DNA of 23,132 bases from a virus. Both the position numbers and the translations under genes were made by a program. The stretch lies in IMG/VR virus record IMGVR_UViG_3300030109_003899, positions 1-23,132 of that record. The stretch is one strand, 5' to 3'. This document shows positions 1-10,000 of the stretch, piece by piece. Below the pieces are notes generated by a model that searched no databases, was not told the DNA's origin, and was given only the letters and a program-made list of their open reading frames with translations. The stretch's first letter is position 1, and every line of letters starts with the position of its first letter.

Positions 1-1276
1 TTGATTCTTTAGTTTCTCTGTTAAACTCATCTGCAGCTAGAGGTCCTGAGTATCTTTTTTCAAGCTTTCGAGCAAACTCATCTGGTAGTCCAGCCATACT
101 TATTAAGTCTTGATCACTTACCGTACCGTCTGCTCCTTCTATAGGTGATTGGTTTTTTGTTAAAAGTTGATATTTACCTTTACCTATATACTTAGCGTAA
201 CCACCATCAGGCATAACAATTAAATCAGCGTCTTGTGACTTTGCAGCTTCGTATGTTTCTATAAATCTATTGAAATCATTTTCTCTATCTTTAGTGAATG
301 ATCTTTCTCTAGAGCTTGATTTTACTTCTCTTCGGCCTTTAGCATCGTTGTAAGCGATTTTAGCGGCAGCTAAATAATCTCTTTTAAACTCATCCTTAAA
401 CTCTTGAGGATTCTTCGCTACCATTTCTTTTAACTTCTCTAGATTTTCAAGATACTTAGCTTTATCACCTTCTTCACCATCTTCGTTACCAGCGTCTTCG
501 CCAAAATATTGTTTCATGTTTTCTTTAGCCCAATTAAATGGACCTATATCGTCAAATAATAAAGAATCAAAATTATCTGCATCTAAATATTTATTTATTT
601 CGCTTTCAGCTTTTACCCTAACTTTTCCTTCGTAGGGTAGACCATTTTCCCCAGCAGTTTGAATTACGCCGAATACGTTACCCATACCATCAATACCTTC
701 AGTATAGATTTGTTTTGGTTGTTTGTATTCGTCTAAAGGTATTTCTTCGCTGTTACTATTAAGAAAGTAAAGTCCATCATCTTTTATTATAAGATTATCT
801 GCTAACGTTTTATCTCTAAAAAGAACATCATCTGCCTGTGTTTGCATGTTGTTAGCTTTAGAAATATTGTCAGGACCAACTTTATTTAAATCTACAGCTC
901 TTAACTGTTTCTCGTATTTTTGTAATTGAGCAGATATTAAGTTGTTAGCTTCAACAGCGTTAGCTGCTTTACTCCCTTCTTTTTTAGACCTAAATAAACC
1001 TTCAGATATTTTTAAGTTTTCAGAATATTGATCTTGAAGCTCTACTAGCTTTGCTGTAAGCTCTGGTCTAATTTTAGGATTTTCTAACAGTATATCTTTA
1101 AACGTCTCTGTAGTTTTACCAGCCCTACTCTTTTGATCTTTTCTTTTTGCACTTATTGCTTCTTGTACTTTAACAATACCTCCAGATACAGATTTAAGCA
1201 AAGGATCTATATTTGTTACTTTCGCTTTTGCGGAGTACATCCTTTGTGCTGCTTGTATTAATGCTTGATTTGCCAT
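1..1276 (-). CDS. Hypothetical virion-module protein, 3' end beyond window
   Basis: An open frame runs without a stop from an ATG at 1274-1276 to the left edge, giving 425 codons and an incomplete protein. It begins MANQALIQAAQRMYSAKAK. The first 150 or so residues are Lys/Glu/Gln-rich and look helical, with possible coiled coils. A mixed segment follows (for example GVIQTAGENGLPYEGK), then an acidic stretch and another charged helical region. I see no transmembrane segment, signal peptide or catalytic motif. The start lies 5 nt after the stop of the preceding gene, so the two are probably co-translated. Its place after the tail genes and next to a possible ejection protein makes an internal virion or tail-associated protein plausible, but I do not recognise the family. 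The gene itself is well supported by its long uninterrupted frame. Confidence 0.85.
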   Translation of the reverse strand, partial: MANQALIQAAQRMYSAKAKVTNIDPLLKSVSGGIVKVQEAISAKRKDQKSRAGKTTETFKDILLENPKIRPELTAKLVELQDQYSENLKISEGLFRSKKEGSKAANAVEANNLISAQLQKYEKQLRAVDLNKVGPDNISKANNMQTQADDVLFRDKTLADNLIIKDDGLYFLNSNSEEIPLDEYKQPKQIYTEGIDGMGNVFGVIQTAGENGLPYEGKVRVKAESEINKYLDADNFDSLLFDDIGPFNWAKENMKQYFGEDAGNEDGEEGDKAKYLENLEKLKEMVAKNPQEFKDEFKRDYLAAAKIAYNDAKGRREVKSSSRERSFTKDRENDFNRFIETYEAAKSQDADLIVMPDGGYAKYIGKGKYQLLTKNQSPIEGADGTVSDQDLISMAGLPDEFARKLEKRYSGPLAADEFNRETKES

Positions 1277-1281
1277 GTTTA

Positions 1282-1890
1282 TTAAGGGTTTAAAAATCCA
1301 TCTGGAGCTAAGCCTGCACCTAGTATATCGGTGGCGCCTCCGACAATCGTGCTAGCTAGCTGCATGTTTCTATCTTTTCTTGCTTGCTCTTTTTGTTCAA
1401 TACCGGTAACTTTAGCCATATCCATACCCATCATAGTACCCATTCGGTCAAGTTGAAATTGTTGTCTTGCTTGTTCTTGCTGAATCATCATCGCTTGATT
1501 AGCAGCGTCTTGTTGCGCTACTTTCATTTGTATTTGTTGCTCTTGTTTGCCTATGTCTGCAGATATAGCTCTTTCTTTTTCAGCAGCCTGTCTTGACATT
1601 GCCGTTGCTAAAGAAGCTGCGCCAGCAGATCCTCCAGCACCTCTCAACGCTTGTAATGTGTCAGCTTGAGCTTGAGCTTGCATGTCTCTTTGGAACTCTG
1701 CGGCCTGAGTGTTGACCGTCATGTCTTCGTAAGGATTTGATGGTTTGAATGTTTCAAACTCAAAGTCTTCGTAACTCTGCATCCTTGTATCGAGCTGACC
1801 TTGAGCAGCAGCTAAATCACGCTCGTACTGCCTTTTCTTTTTCCCTATACCAAAAATTTTAAATGGGGTCGTTAAACTTCCTTTTGCCAT
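1282..1890 (-). CDS. Ala/Gln-rich putative internal virion (ejection-like) protein
   Basis: This 202-residue protein has a basic start (KIFGIGKKKRQYERD, residues 11-25) and the motif SNPYEDMTVNTQAAEFQ (51-67). A Gly/Ala patch (84-95) and a long Gln/Ala/Met-rich helical stretch (about 96-175) follow. The C-terminus is weakly hydrophobic and Gly-rich (LASTIVGGATDILGAGLAP, 178-196) and could touch a membrane. Length and composition recall T7 gp14-type internal virion proteins, and similar proteins occur near the ends of structural modules in many environmental phages; this is resemblance, not demonstrated homology. The ATG is preceded by a 38-nt A/T-rich gap with no Shine-Dalgarno sequence. It follows a small virion-associated gene and precedes a large helical protein by 5 nt, which fits a cluster of virion-internal proteins. 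Confidence 0.8.
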   Translation of the reverse strand: MAKGSLTTPFKIFGIGKKKRQYERDLAAAQGQLDTRMQSYEDFEFETFKPSNPYEDMTVNTQAAEFQRDMQAQAQADTLQALRGAGGSAGAASLATAMSRQAAEKERAISADIGKQEQQIQMKVAQQDAANQAMMIQQEQARQQFQLDRMGTMMGMDMAKVTGIEQKEQARKDRNMQLASTIVGGATDILGAGLAPDGFLNP

Positions 1891-1928
1891 AATTTAATTT
1901 ATTTATATATAGTTACATTCTAAGCGCT

Positions 1929-2294
1929 CTATTTACTGCTTATATCAGCACCTAGCGCTATCTGAAATAGTTCAGATCTTTTACTATATTCATTGTTTAT
2001 CATCTTAACCTCAGCATAATAACCTTTCACCGAGCTTAAGTTTGCTAAGTTATCTTTAGAGAAGAATAGATAGCTATTTGCTCCTGGCGGTTCTACGTTC
2101 AAACTACCGCTTATCCTTATGAACCCTAAGTTTCTGTTTATAAAACTACAAGTACCAAGCTTAGTTATATCTTCCCATGAGCCATTATTTACGTTAAATC
2201 CTCCAGAAGGGTTTGAAGAGGTGTAATACACCGTGTCACCAATCTGTAAAGAATCGTTTATATTATCTATTTGCATTTGTAGTACGTATGGCAT
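1929..2294 (-). CDS. Small conserved virion-associated protein, function unknown
   Basis: The protein has 121 residues and a mostly beta-strand pattern. It contains a GDTVYYTSSNPSGGF segment (residues 19-33), the sequence SYLFFSKDN (74-82), and the C-terminal part GYYAEVKMINNEYSKRSELF (91-110), ending in SSK. From memory, small proteins with a 'GD-VYYT', then 'FSK', then 'GYYAEVK...AELF' layout recur beside tail and fibre genes of marine phages. I know of no assigned function. It has no signal peptide, membrane segment or catalytic motif. It starts 16 nt after the BACON-type gene and lies 38 nt before the next gene, within the same unbroken minus-strand series. A minor virion or tail-tip component is the most likely role, by context only. 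Confidence 0.75.
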   Translation of the reverse strand: MPYVLQMQIDNINDSLQIGDTVYYTSSNPSGGFNVNNGSWEDITKLGTCSFINRNLGFIRISGSLNVEPPGANSYLFFSKDNLANLSSVKGYYAEVKMINNEYSKRSELFQIALGADISSK

Positions 2295-2310
2295 ATTGTA
2301 TATTTATTGA

Positions 2311-5300
2311 TTAGAATGGGTCAATGTTAGGTGGTTGTTGAATTGAAAAAGTATCTAGCGGTGGGGTAACATCACTAATCGGCGTACCGTTCCAAACTCC
2401 TAGCTGAGCAGTTCTTGTAAATTGAGTGTTATTTGCTTCTACAAGGGTAAAATATGCTTGATTTTCCTCAGCGCCATTTTCTCCAACACCGCTAACAGTA
2501 GCCCAATTAAGGTAAACATTACTCAATGGAAAGCTATTAGCACCGTCCCAAATTCTAAGCACCGGTTGGGTTCCATCTGTTCCAACAAAGTGAATAATAT
2601 AGACTCCACCAGTTTCTGCACTTATCTGAGCAATTAAATCATTTTGAGATGTTACTAGCGAATCAGGGCTAGCAATACTACTAGTTAAAGCACCACCGTC
2701 ATATTCTTGAGAAAAACTTAATCCAGGTAAAGATGGCGCATGGATAATTTTTATTATATCATTTGGCTCTCTTTCATCGCTCGCGATACCAGTCTGTAGA
2801 TCAACTTTATAATTTAAATTAGAGCCAGGTCTTAATACTGTCTCGTCGTCAATCTCCCAAACTTTTATATTGCTAAAAGTACATCTTACGCCAGCTCTTA
2901 CAATGAAATGAACCGAATTATTGTTAAGTTTTACTCTACCCGAGCAGCTACCATTACTATCAATTTGCAATTCATTTTGCATTAGAGTGTTTACACTTAA
3001 TCCGCCAAGTGGTCCTGGAGCTCCTTGCTCTGCGCTCCAAGATGCATACTGATATGGTACTATACCTACAGTTAGCGGCACTTGATAATCACCATTAGCC
3101 GCATAATCTTCAACATCAAAAGATATACCAACAATCTTACCTTGCCCGTAAGTGTTATCAACTGATGCAGCATTAAAAGCGTTATCTCCAGTTGGGTGCA
3201 TTATACCAAGAGATATAAACCCAAATCTACTAGCTTCACCTGCTCCAGCAGAGTCTTGCCATAGGTTGTACGCGGCGGAACCGTTAGATGGTTGGGATAC
3301 TGCTCCGTAGTTCCACTTTATTTTATCTGTTCCTTCTGTCTCAATTAACCAGGTGTTTATATCGTTGAAAGCATCAACGGAACCACCAGGCATAGCGGGG
3401 CTTAATCCGGTGTTATTTGTTCTAGGTGTTATTCTATTAAAACCCGTAAGAGGTGGGTTCTGTGTGTTGCCGTTATTAGTAAAGTCTTGAGAAACATCTA
3501 TTAGATTAGTCTTTGGAGATCTTTTGCCAGTCCATATAGCTACGTATTGTTCAGTTGGGTATCCTGTTTTGTTTTTACCAACGCGTATCTGCACTGTATG
3601 ATTTTGATTAGGCCAAGCTCCAAAGCTAGCAGTATTAATATCTTCATCACTAGCATAACTACCTTCTGATGAGTTAAGATGATTCCATCTTGATTTAGAC
3701 TTAGTAGGAGACTGAATTACGTGAGCACTGTTTTCTTCATCAAGCCCTACGTTGTTTAGTCCAGTAGCCACCCAGAAACTGTGAGGTATATCGTAGCTTT
3801 GCCCAAAAGAATTTATTCCATTAATAAACATTTCAGTATTATTCTCATCACTACCGTTTACATGTACTTTATTATTACCAGAAACCCATCTAGCAACAAT
3901 ATAGTCTGGCGGTAAATGATAAAGCGGTTGGTTCTCATCTGAAGCTTCTCCGCCTAAATTCGTGGCAATTGAAAGAGTAAAATTAGATACTTCCGCTGGC
4001 ACGTTTATAGTTTTATTTTCTTCGTTTAGTGCGTACGTTTCGGAGCTAAAGTTTTCGTCATTTTGAAACCAACTAGCGTCAGAAAAGAACATAGTTTCTC
4101 CTTCTTGAATTGTTACAAATACCGTGTTGTTATTATCAAACTGAGCGTTGTTTTCGTGTCTCATTCTTAAACCAAAATAAAACTGTGCCCCGGTAGTGTT
4201 TTCACTATAGTTGATGACAACTTGATGTGTATGTTGTCCGAGTTGAAATATTGGATTAACCTCTATGGTGTAAGGAGGTATTCCGTCAGGTAATATATTG
4301 TCTGTGTCTTCAATAACAACACCGTTAATATTTGGCGCATCTAGTGCAACAAGCTCTAGCACCGGAAAGTTTTGCTCATTGTTAGCAAACGCAAAGTCAG
4401 TTGCGTCATAATCTGAAACCGTAAGATTAAAGGTTACAGATCCAGCAGCACTTGATTGAACAGAACTTCCGTCAAAAATTACTCCAGTCACATTGTATAC
4501 AACTGGGTCCACCCAAGCTCCAGGTTGGAAAAAAGAAATAATGTCCGTTGGAGGGTCAACTCCAGCGGTTACTGAGTCATGCCAAAAACCAAGAGTTTTA
4601 CTTCTCTCTGGGTCTCCAGCAGGGTTTTCTTCAAATCCAGCAGTTAGAGTCATTTGATAACCACCGTTTACATTAGTTATAATAGTAGCACTTGGAGTAG
4701 TATAATAAAATCCATCTACCACGCCAGCAAGCCCAGCGCTCATAGCCGTGTAAGTTTGCGTGTCTACATCCCATAAGCCTATTACTGGCGTAACATCTCC
4801 CGCTGGATTAGTTGGCTTATTAAAATCTAAATTTATATATCTCTGTTGTCCTTCAGGAAGAATATAAGCAGATTGAGAAGTGTCGTAAGTATCTGGGTCT
4901 ACAGGCCAAATATAAGCCTGCAGCTTGTTTGCAGCTTCTTGAATAAAGAAGTATTTTCCATTGTTATTAAAGCTAAAAGCAGGTGCGTGTTCGTTGTAAG
5001 AGTGAAAACCCCAAAGAGTTACTTTTCTATCACTGAAAGAATTATTACCAGTATTAGCTATTATAGTTTTAGTATATTGATGTATTTCATCTGCGACCGC
5101 TATATTGTAGTCGCTGTTATATGCTAAGCCACTTACAGAAACCCAAGTGTCATCGTTATACAAAATTTGATTTACTCCATCAGGTCTATTTAACTCACCA
5201 TAAAAAACATTACTATATTGAACTAAAACTGTTGGTCTAGGATATTGTTTAAAAGTGTCTGCTTGAGTATCGTCAGTAGTTATTTGGTTATATAGATTAA

Positions 5301-7068
5301 ACGTTCCTTGTGGCCAAGCGGTAACACCTGGATCTCTATCTTGGTTTATTTTTACAAACGTAACTAAACCATCTAACAAAGCACTTTCACCCGTAATGGT
5401 AGTTGTGAAAGATGTTGATGGGGTAGAACTTGTAGTAGAAAAGAATACTTCATCTCCATCGAATCTTCTTTCGTCTTGCTCTATAGTAACTGTGCTAGAA
5501 ATAGCGTTATCAAACGGGTGAAGCATCGTTAACGTAGCTGTTCTATTTGTAGAGTTCGCAACGCCGGGATCGATAGAAGTGCCTTGATAATTAAATGCAT
5601 CTTGGTTTCTTATATGAAAGTATCTTCTAAATCGCAGTGTAGAATCGTTATCTATACCACCGACTTGTTGCCATAAGAATCCAGAAAAATCTATAAAGCT
5701 ACTATTCTTATAGTCGTCACTAGGTATTATTGCGTCAGTAGGAAAAAATTCTGGCACTTGAGAAAATTGAAAATAATCGCCATTATTAAGTAGTGCTGCG
5801 GTAACAACTCCTCCTGAGTTAGATACATCTAAGATCAACTCGTAAGTTAACGCATTTTCACCTCCATAGTAAGGAACTTGGTAATAAGATTGAACACCAT
5901 TAAAGTTTACTTCAAACGCATTTTCAATAGCGTTTGGTCTACCTATAACTTTAGCTGATTGAGTAGTAACCACGTCTTCAGGCGCGTCGTTAATAACATA
6001 TTCACCAGGTGGGCTAGACTTAATAAACATGTTTATTGAAGCAGCAATTGCTTGGTTAACAGTTATAGTGTCTCTATTTATAGCGTATATTTGATCGCTT
6101 AAAGTTACAGTTTGATTCCTAGGATTTGCATCTGGCAAAGCGTCTAGATCTATATATAACGTGTAATAAGGGTTGCCTAAATCATCATTTCCATTAGAGC
6201 TAACAGCTGTCTCGCCAGCGTTTGCCCAACCAGAAGCAAATGCTAGTTGCCAAGTGTTGGTTGGTATATTCGTATTAATTAGCAATGTCTTCTCCTCTTG
6301 AGCTAGCGGTCCATAAGTCACTGAGTCAAGCTCAAAATTAGCAAAATACTTAACCTTACTAGAAGGGTGCACTGTTATAATTATGTCATCACTTTCCTCT
6401 ACGTCTGGATCAGCTGTATATGCTAGATAGTGTTTTTTTCTCCAACAATTACCATAGTCATCATTAACTTCATCTTGATATATAAAGTCCCATGTCCCTA
6501 CAGAGTTTTCCACTGTTATCTCTGGCTCTTCAAGATAGTAATAAGTTCCTGGAGTTGTTAGCGTTTCTATACATAGAATATTAGTTTGTTCATACCCAAA
6601 AATTGTTTTCTCTACGTTAAAAACAGTATTACCATTGTTTACGTTGTTAATTTCTGCCAGTGGAATAACTCCATCTATATTTTGAACACTAAGGGTAGAG
6701 TTCAGCCAATCAATTGATCCACTAGCTATAACAGTGAATTTTAATTCTGTAGCACTGTTAGAGTAGTTTTCAAAAGAGTCGTCAAATGTTATATCTATTT
6801 CATAGATAGTAGCTTCTACAATAGCAGGAGTAGCGAGCCACGTTACAACAGCATTAACTTCGTTTCCAGGTTCACCATAGCCAATAGTGTCTACAAAAGA
6901 AAGATTATATAAACCTTCTATGCTAGTTCCAGAAAATTTTGTTGCATCAATAGAATATCCTTCGTTTGGAGTTATTAGCAAAGTACTAGTAGGACCAGTA
7001 GTAGACTCTGTTCCCACCTGAGTTATATTGTAATATACTTTGTCTTGTGCTGTTATTATATTAGGCAT
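2311..7068 (-). CDS. Giant tail/adhesin protein with BACON/Ig-like repeats
   Basis: This protein of 1585 residues is almost wholly beta-strand, rich in Asn, Thr, Ser and aromatics, and poor in Lys. At least eight segments share one pattern: a short Arg/Lys-led strand, a hydrophobic strand often with Trp/Phe, a loop, then a final strand ending in a Gln- or His-containing motif. Examples are NQTVTLSDQ...DTITVNQA (residues 318-340), NRTATLTML...STVTIEQDE (508-533), DRKVTLWGF...YFFIQEA (680-712), RSKTLGFW...IISFFQPG (822-850), YFGLRMRH...VFVTIQEG (964-990) and RTAQLGVW...TFSIQQP (1552-1579). This resembles the C-terminal strands of BACON domains, known from Bacteroidota surface proteins and from crAss-like phage tail proteins, where glycan or mucin binding has been proposed. 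A different jelly-roll-like segment lies at about 1200-1409. No signal peptide is present. It follows the muzzle-like gene by 11 nt. A tail appendage or host-recognition role is inferred. Confidence 0.85.
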   Translation of the reverse strand: MPNIITAQDKVYYNITQVGTESTTGPTSTLLITPNEGYSIDATKFSGTSIEGLYNLSFVDTIGYGEPGNEVNAVVTWLATPAIVEATIYEIDITFDDSFENYSNSATELKFTVIASGSIDWLNSTLSVQNIDGVIPLAEINNVNNGNTVFNVEKTIFGYEQTNILCIETLTTPGTYYYLEEPEITVENSVGTWDFIYQDEVNDDYGNCWRKKHYLAYTADPDVEESDDIIITVHPSSKVKYFANFELDSVTYGPLAQEEKTLLINTNIPTNTWQLAFASGWANAGETAVSSNGNDDLGNPYYTLYIDLDALPDANPRNQTVTLSDQIYAINRDTITVNQAIAASINMFIKSSPPGEYVINDAPEDVVTTQSAKVIGRPNAIENAFEVNFNGVQSYYQVPYYGGENALTYELILDVSNSGGVVTAALLNNGDYFQFSQVPEFFPTDAIIPSDDYKNSSFIDFSGFLWQQVGGIDNDSTLRFRRYFHIRNQDAFNYQGTSIDPGVANSTNRTATLTMLHPFDNAISSTVTIEQDERRFDGDEVFFSTTSSTPSTSFTTTITGESALLDGLVTFVKINQDRDPGVTAWPQGTFNLYNQITTDDTQADTFKQYPRPTVLVQYSNVFYGELNRPDGVNQILYNDDTWVSVSGLAYNSDYNIAVADEIHQYTKTIIANTGNNSFSDRKVTLWGFHSYNEHAPAFSFNNNGKYFFIQEAANKLQAYIWPVDPDTYDTSQSAYILPEGQQRYINLDFNKPTNPAGDVTPVIGLWDVDTQTYTAMSAGLAGVVDGFYYTTPSATIITNVNGGYQMTLTAGFEENPAGDPERSKTLGFWHDSVTAGVDPPTDIISFFQPGAWVDPVVYNVTGVIFDGSSVQSSAAGSVTFNLTVSDYDATDFAFANNEQNFPVLELVALDAPNINGVVIEDTDNILPDGIPPYTIEVNPIFQLGQHTHQVVINYSENTTGAQFYFGLRMRHENNAQFDNNNTVFVTIQEGETMFFSDASWFQNDENFSSETYALNEENKTINVPAEVSNFTLSIATNLGGEASDENQPLYHLPPDYIVARWVSGNNKVHVNGSDENNTEMFINGINSFGQSYDIPHSFWVATGLNNVGLDEENSAHVIQSPTKSKSRWNHLNSSEGSYASDEDINTASFGAWPNQNHTVQIRVGKNKTGYPTEQYVAIWTGKRSPKTNLIDVSQDFTNNGNTQNPPLTGFNRITPRTNNTGLSPAMPGGSVDAFNDINTWLIETEGTDKIKWNYGAVSQPSNGSAAYNLWQDSAGAGEASRFGFISLGIMHPTGDNAFNAASVDNTYGQGKIVGISFDVEDYAANGDYQVPLTVGIVPYQYASWSAEQGAPGPLGGLSVNTLMQNELQIDSNGSCSGRVKLNNNSVHFIVRAGVRCTFSNIKVWEIDDETVLRPGSNLNYKVDLQTGIASDEREPNDIIKIIHAPSLPGLSFSQEYDGGALTSSIASPDSLVTSQNDLIAQISAETGGVYIIHFVGTDGTQPVLRIWDGANSFPLSNVYLNWATVSGVGENGAEENQAYFTLVEANNTQFTRTAQLGVWNGTPISDVTPPLDTFSIQQPPNIDPF
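2839..3471 (-). other. Jelly-roll-like module inside BACON-type protein
   Basis: Residues about 1200-1410 of the 1585-residue protein break the BACON-like repeat rhythm. The segment contains an NDINTW motif, several Gly/Ser loops and a closing strand (CTFSNIKVWEID, residues 1396-1407). That closing strand resembles the end of family 4/9 carbohydrate-binding modules and the end of the insert in the connector protein (FSNVSVKEV). By hand count, 3001-3420 is about 45% G+C, against 30% and 37% in two sampled lines elsewhere in the gene. The boundaries are approximate and the fold is inferred from pattern only. Confidence 0.4.
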
Positions 7069-7079
7069 ACTTATATGTG

Positions 7080-10000
7080 TTATACTTCTTCGTCAGATAA
7101 ATAAGAAAAGTCAGGGGTTACAATAACCGTAAAACCTTCTTGAGGCGAATCTCCATCTACTAGAGTTACATTAGAGTTAGCCATACCTAAACCTTGTACT
7201 GAAAACTCAGAAATGTCTATGTTTGTGGTTAGTTCTGTACCTCCGTCAATTAGATTCGTATGTGTTGTTTCTTTTCCTTTTATATAAGAGAACCACTTGC
7301 CTTCTTTATCCTTAAACCCTTTTGACGTAGCATCTTGTAAATCTGTGTTAATATAATCTATGTACCACCCATCTTTTTGTTCTAGATTATAATATTCTCC
7401 GTCGTTGTAAATAACATCATCTAATACAACATCATTAAACGCGTCGACATTAGCTTGAGTACCTTCGTAGTTTATAGTTCTAAAAGTCTTAACATTACTA
7501 ACAGAATCGTTAAACAAACATGTAATGCTCGAGTTATACTGCTTAGTATAAAAATTATTCCAGCTTTCATTTGTTGCAGTTTCACCGTGTGAAAACATAG
7601 TTCCGTTCTTAAAAGTATAGTAAACGTTATTTAAAGTGACACCAGCTTCTTTAGTGTAAGATTTAAAACTAGACCAACCATCTATAGTTTCATTAAAAGA
7701 TAAAGTATACACGTTCTTAGTATTATTACTATTTAAAACTTCATGTAATGTTAAGTTATACTCTTCTTTGCTGCTATCAAAACTTCCTATTATAGCCTCT
7801 GTATTTACCATTTGATCTTTAAACCAGTCTTTCATGCCAGCGTCAGATATTGGAGTTATGCCGTCCATAGACAGTCTAATGACAGCAGATCTATTTTTGT
7901 CTGTAAAATAACATCTATACTCATCAGCTGTAAAGCTTTCTGGATTTTTAGATATACCATAGTCACCAGCAAAAGGTATAGCTTGACCTAGTACGCTTGT
8001 TGAAGACAGTAATTGCGGATTTCCATCAGCGTTAAATAAAGCGTCTTTTTTAGATAAAATTTTCAAACATTTTCTTTCGCAAAGAGTTAGTAAGTCACTA
8101 TCTCTAGAATACAACTTTTGAATACTGCCATAGTCTTCGTTTATCTCTTTAATTATGTTATCAGCTAGTAAAAACTCATTGAATCTATTAGATCCAATTG
8201 TTTCATTATATATTTGAGAGAATATTATTTTATTTAGATATGTATATTCAGCGTAATTCTCAGACGTTAAGTTAGCTTTAAACCCACTTTGTTTACCACT
8301 AGCAGTATATTTAAACAATTCAGTTCCATTAAAATCATCTCTGATAGTGTCAGATTCAACTCCATTTCCAAAAGAGATACAGTTATACCAAGGAAGTCCA
8401 ATTTCAACATTTGGATCACTACCGTTAATCTTGTGAACGGCTGGTCTAAGTTTGATAAATGTATCTCCAGGCTGTATACTGCCAAATAGTCTAGCTTCTA
8501 CAAACTCTCTATCATTCTTAAATCCAAACTCATCGTTGTATATTCTAACTATATGTCCTAAAGCGGTAGGGCCAATGTAAACGTCTGCGGCAGAATCTAA
8601 ATGTATAGTACAACACGCATCTTCAGAAAAATTTAAACTTTGTTGAGCACCAAATGTTAAAGCCCCAACAACTCTTGTTATTTTTGGATTATTGTTAGCT
8701 CCCCAAGCTAAATTGCTATTTAAGTTATACCCTTGTATCATAGAAACACGCATTCCGTTTCTAATGTGTTTAGTTGCGTTTCTTCTATCTAGTCTTATAG
8801 CGTAAGAATCACTAGCTTCATAATATAAGTCTAAATCTAGCTGCGAGTCTGGTTCAACTTCAAATACCGCCCCGTTGTTAGAATCAAAAGCAGTATAAAA
8901 AACATCCTGGTCGTCATTTTCTGGATTTTCCAGTTGACCTAAAATGTTCTGTTCGCCTACAAGATCTATATTTCTAACCTTAACAAAAAACTTACCCTCT
9001 AACTCATCTGTTGATGCGCTAATAGCTGTTGGTACAATATCACCTCTAACAGTTCCATCTTCATCAACATCACCAATTATAGAAATTATTCTCCACTTAG
9101 AGTTCGCGTCATCAACATAGCTATTTGAATTATGCACTTTTTTACCTACTAAATAGTCTCCAACCTTAACCTTGTTTCTATCAACAGAGTTAAAAACAAG
9201 ATACATGTAGTTTTGTCCTTGGCTACCAAAGGCAGCTTCCATAACTAAGTTTTCAAATTTAGCAGTATTTTCTTTTATAAAAAACTTATAGGTTTCCGCC
9301 CACTCAGGAGCGTTGTTATTTGCTTTAGTAATTAAAGAATTATGATCCTTAGATAATGCCTTCCCTAGAGAAAAGTCGTTCTCCTTACCTATCAGAACAG
9401 AGGATTCTCTACCTAGCTTATCTCTATATACTACTCCTAGGTTGTAATTTCTCAAAGATTTAATTGAGCGTTCACCTTTCATAGCACCGCCTATTTCCGT
9501 TTGCTCAGAAGGAGCCGCCGTGACTCTAAACGTAACGTCACTGATTTGGCTTTGGATCATGCTTGTGTCCTGTTCAGTTTGGGCAAAAAGTCCAATATGC
9601 CCTAAGTCACCCGCGTGAAGATATACTGTTGTCGGTGGTATTTCCAAAACCCAAGACTCGTGATCAGCACCAGGGGCCCACCTATATAAATGTGGTCCGC
9701 CAAGATCAGCAGGGTTTGGGTTGCTTTCAAAAAACTCATAAAACTGAAGTTCAAAGCTTGGTGAATTGATATAGTCAAGGGCTCCCGCTGCCTGTAAAAC
9801 ATCAGTTTGAGAAACCCAAGGACTAAACACGGTGTTTGACGCATCTTGAGGGTCTGTATTTATAGCGAAGCCAGGTAGGAATGTAGCTTGTTGACCGCCA
9901 GCATTACCATTGCCACCGCCAAAAATTGGTAAAACAGCTAATCTAGTTGTAGCTCTTTGTGCTTCCAAATGATCGTAGGTGCCGCCACCAAAATACTTAG

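Noticed and set aside
1891-1928. Bacteroidota-type promoter (TTTG with TAnnTTTG) before the 202-residue gene
   Set aside because: The 38-base gap is A/T-rich but has no such pair of motifs on the minus strand; transcription is more likely from upstream, outside the window.
8267-8489. Open frames on both strands inside the muzzle gene
   Set aside because: Both lie wholly within the well-supported 1767-codon gene and have no family-like sequence or leader.
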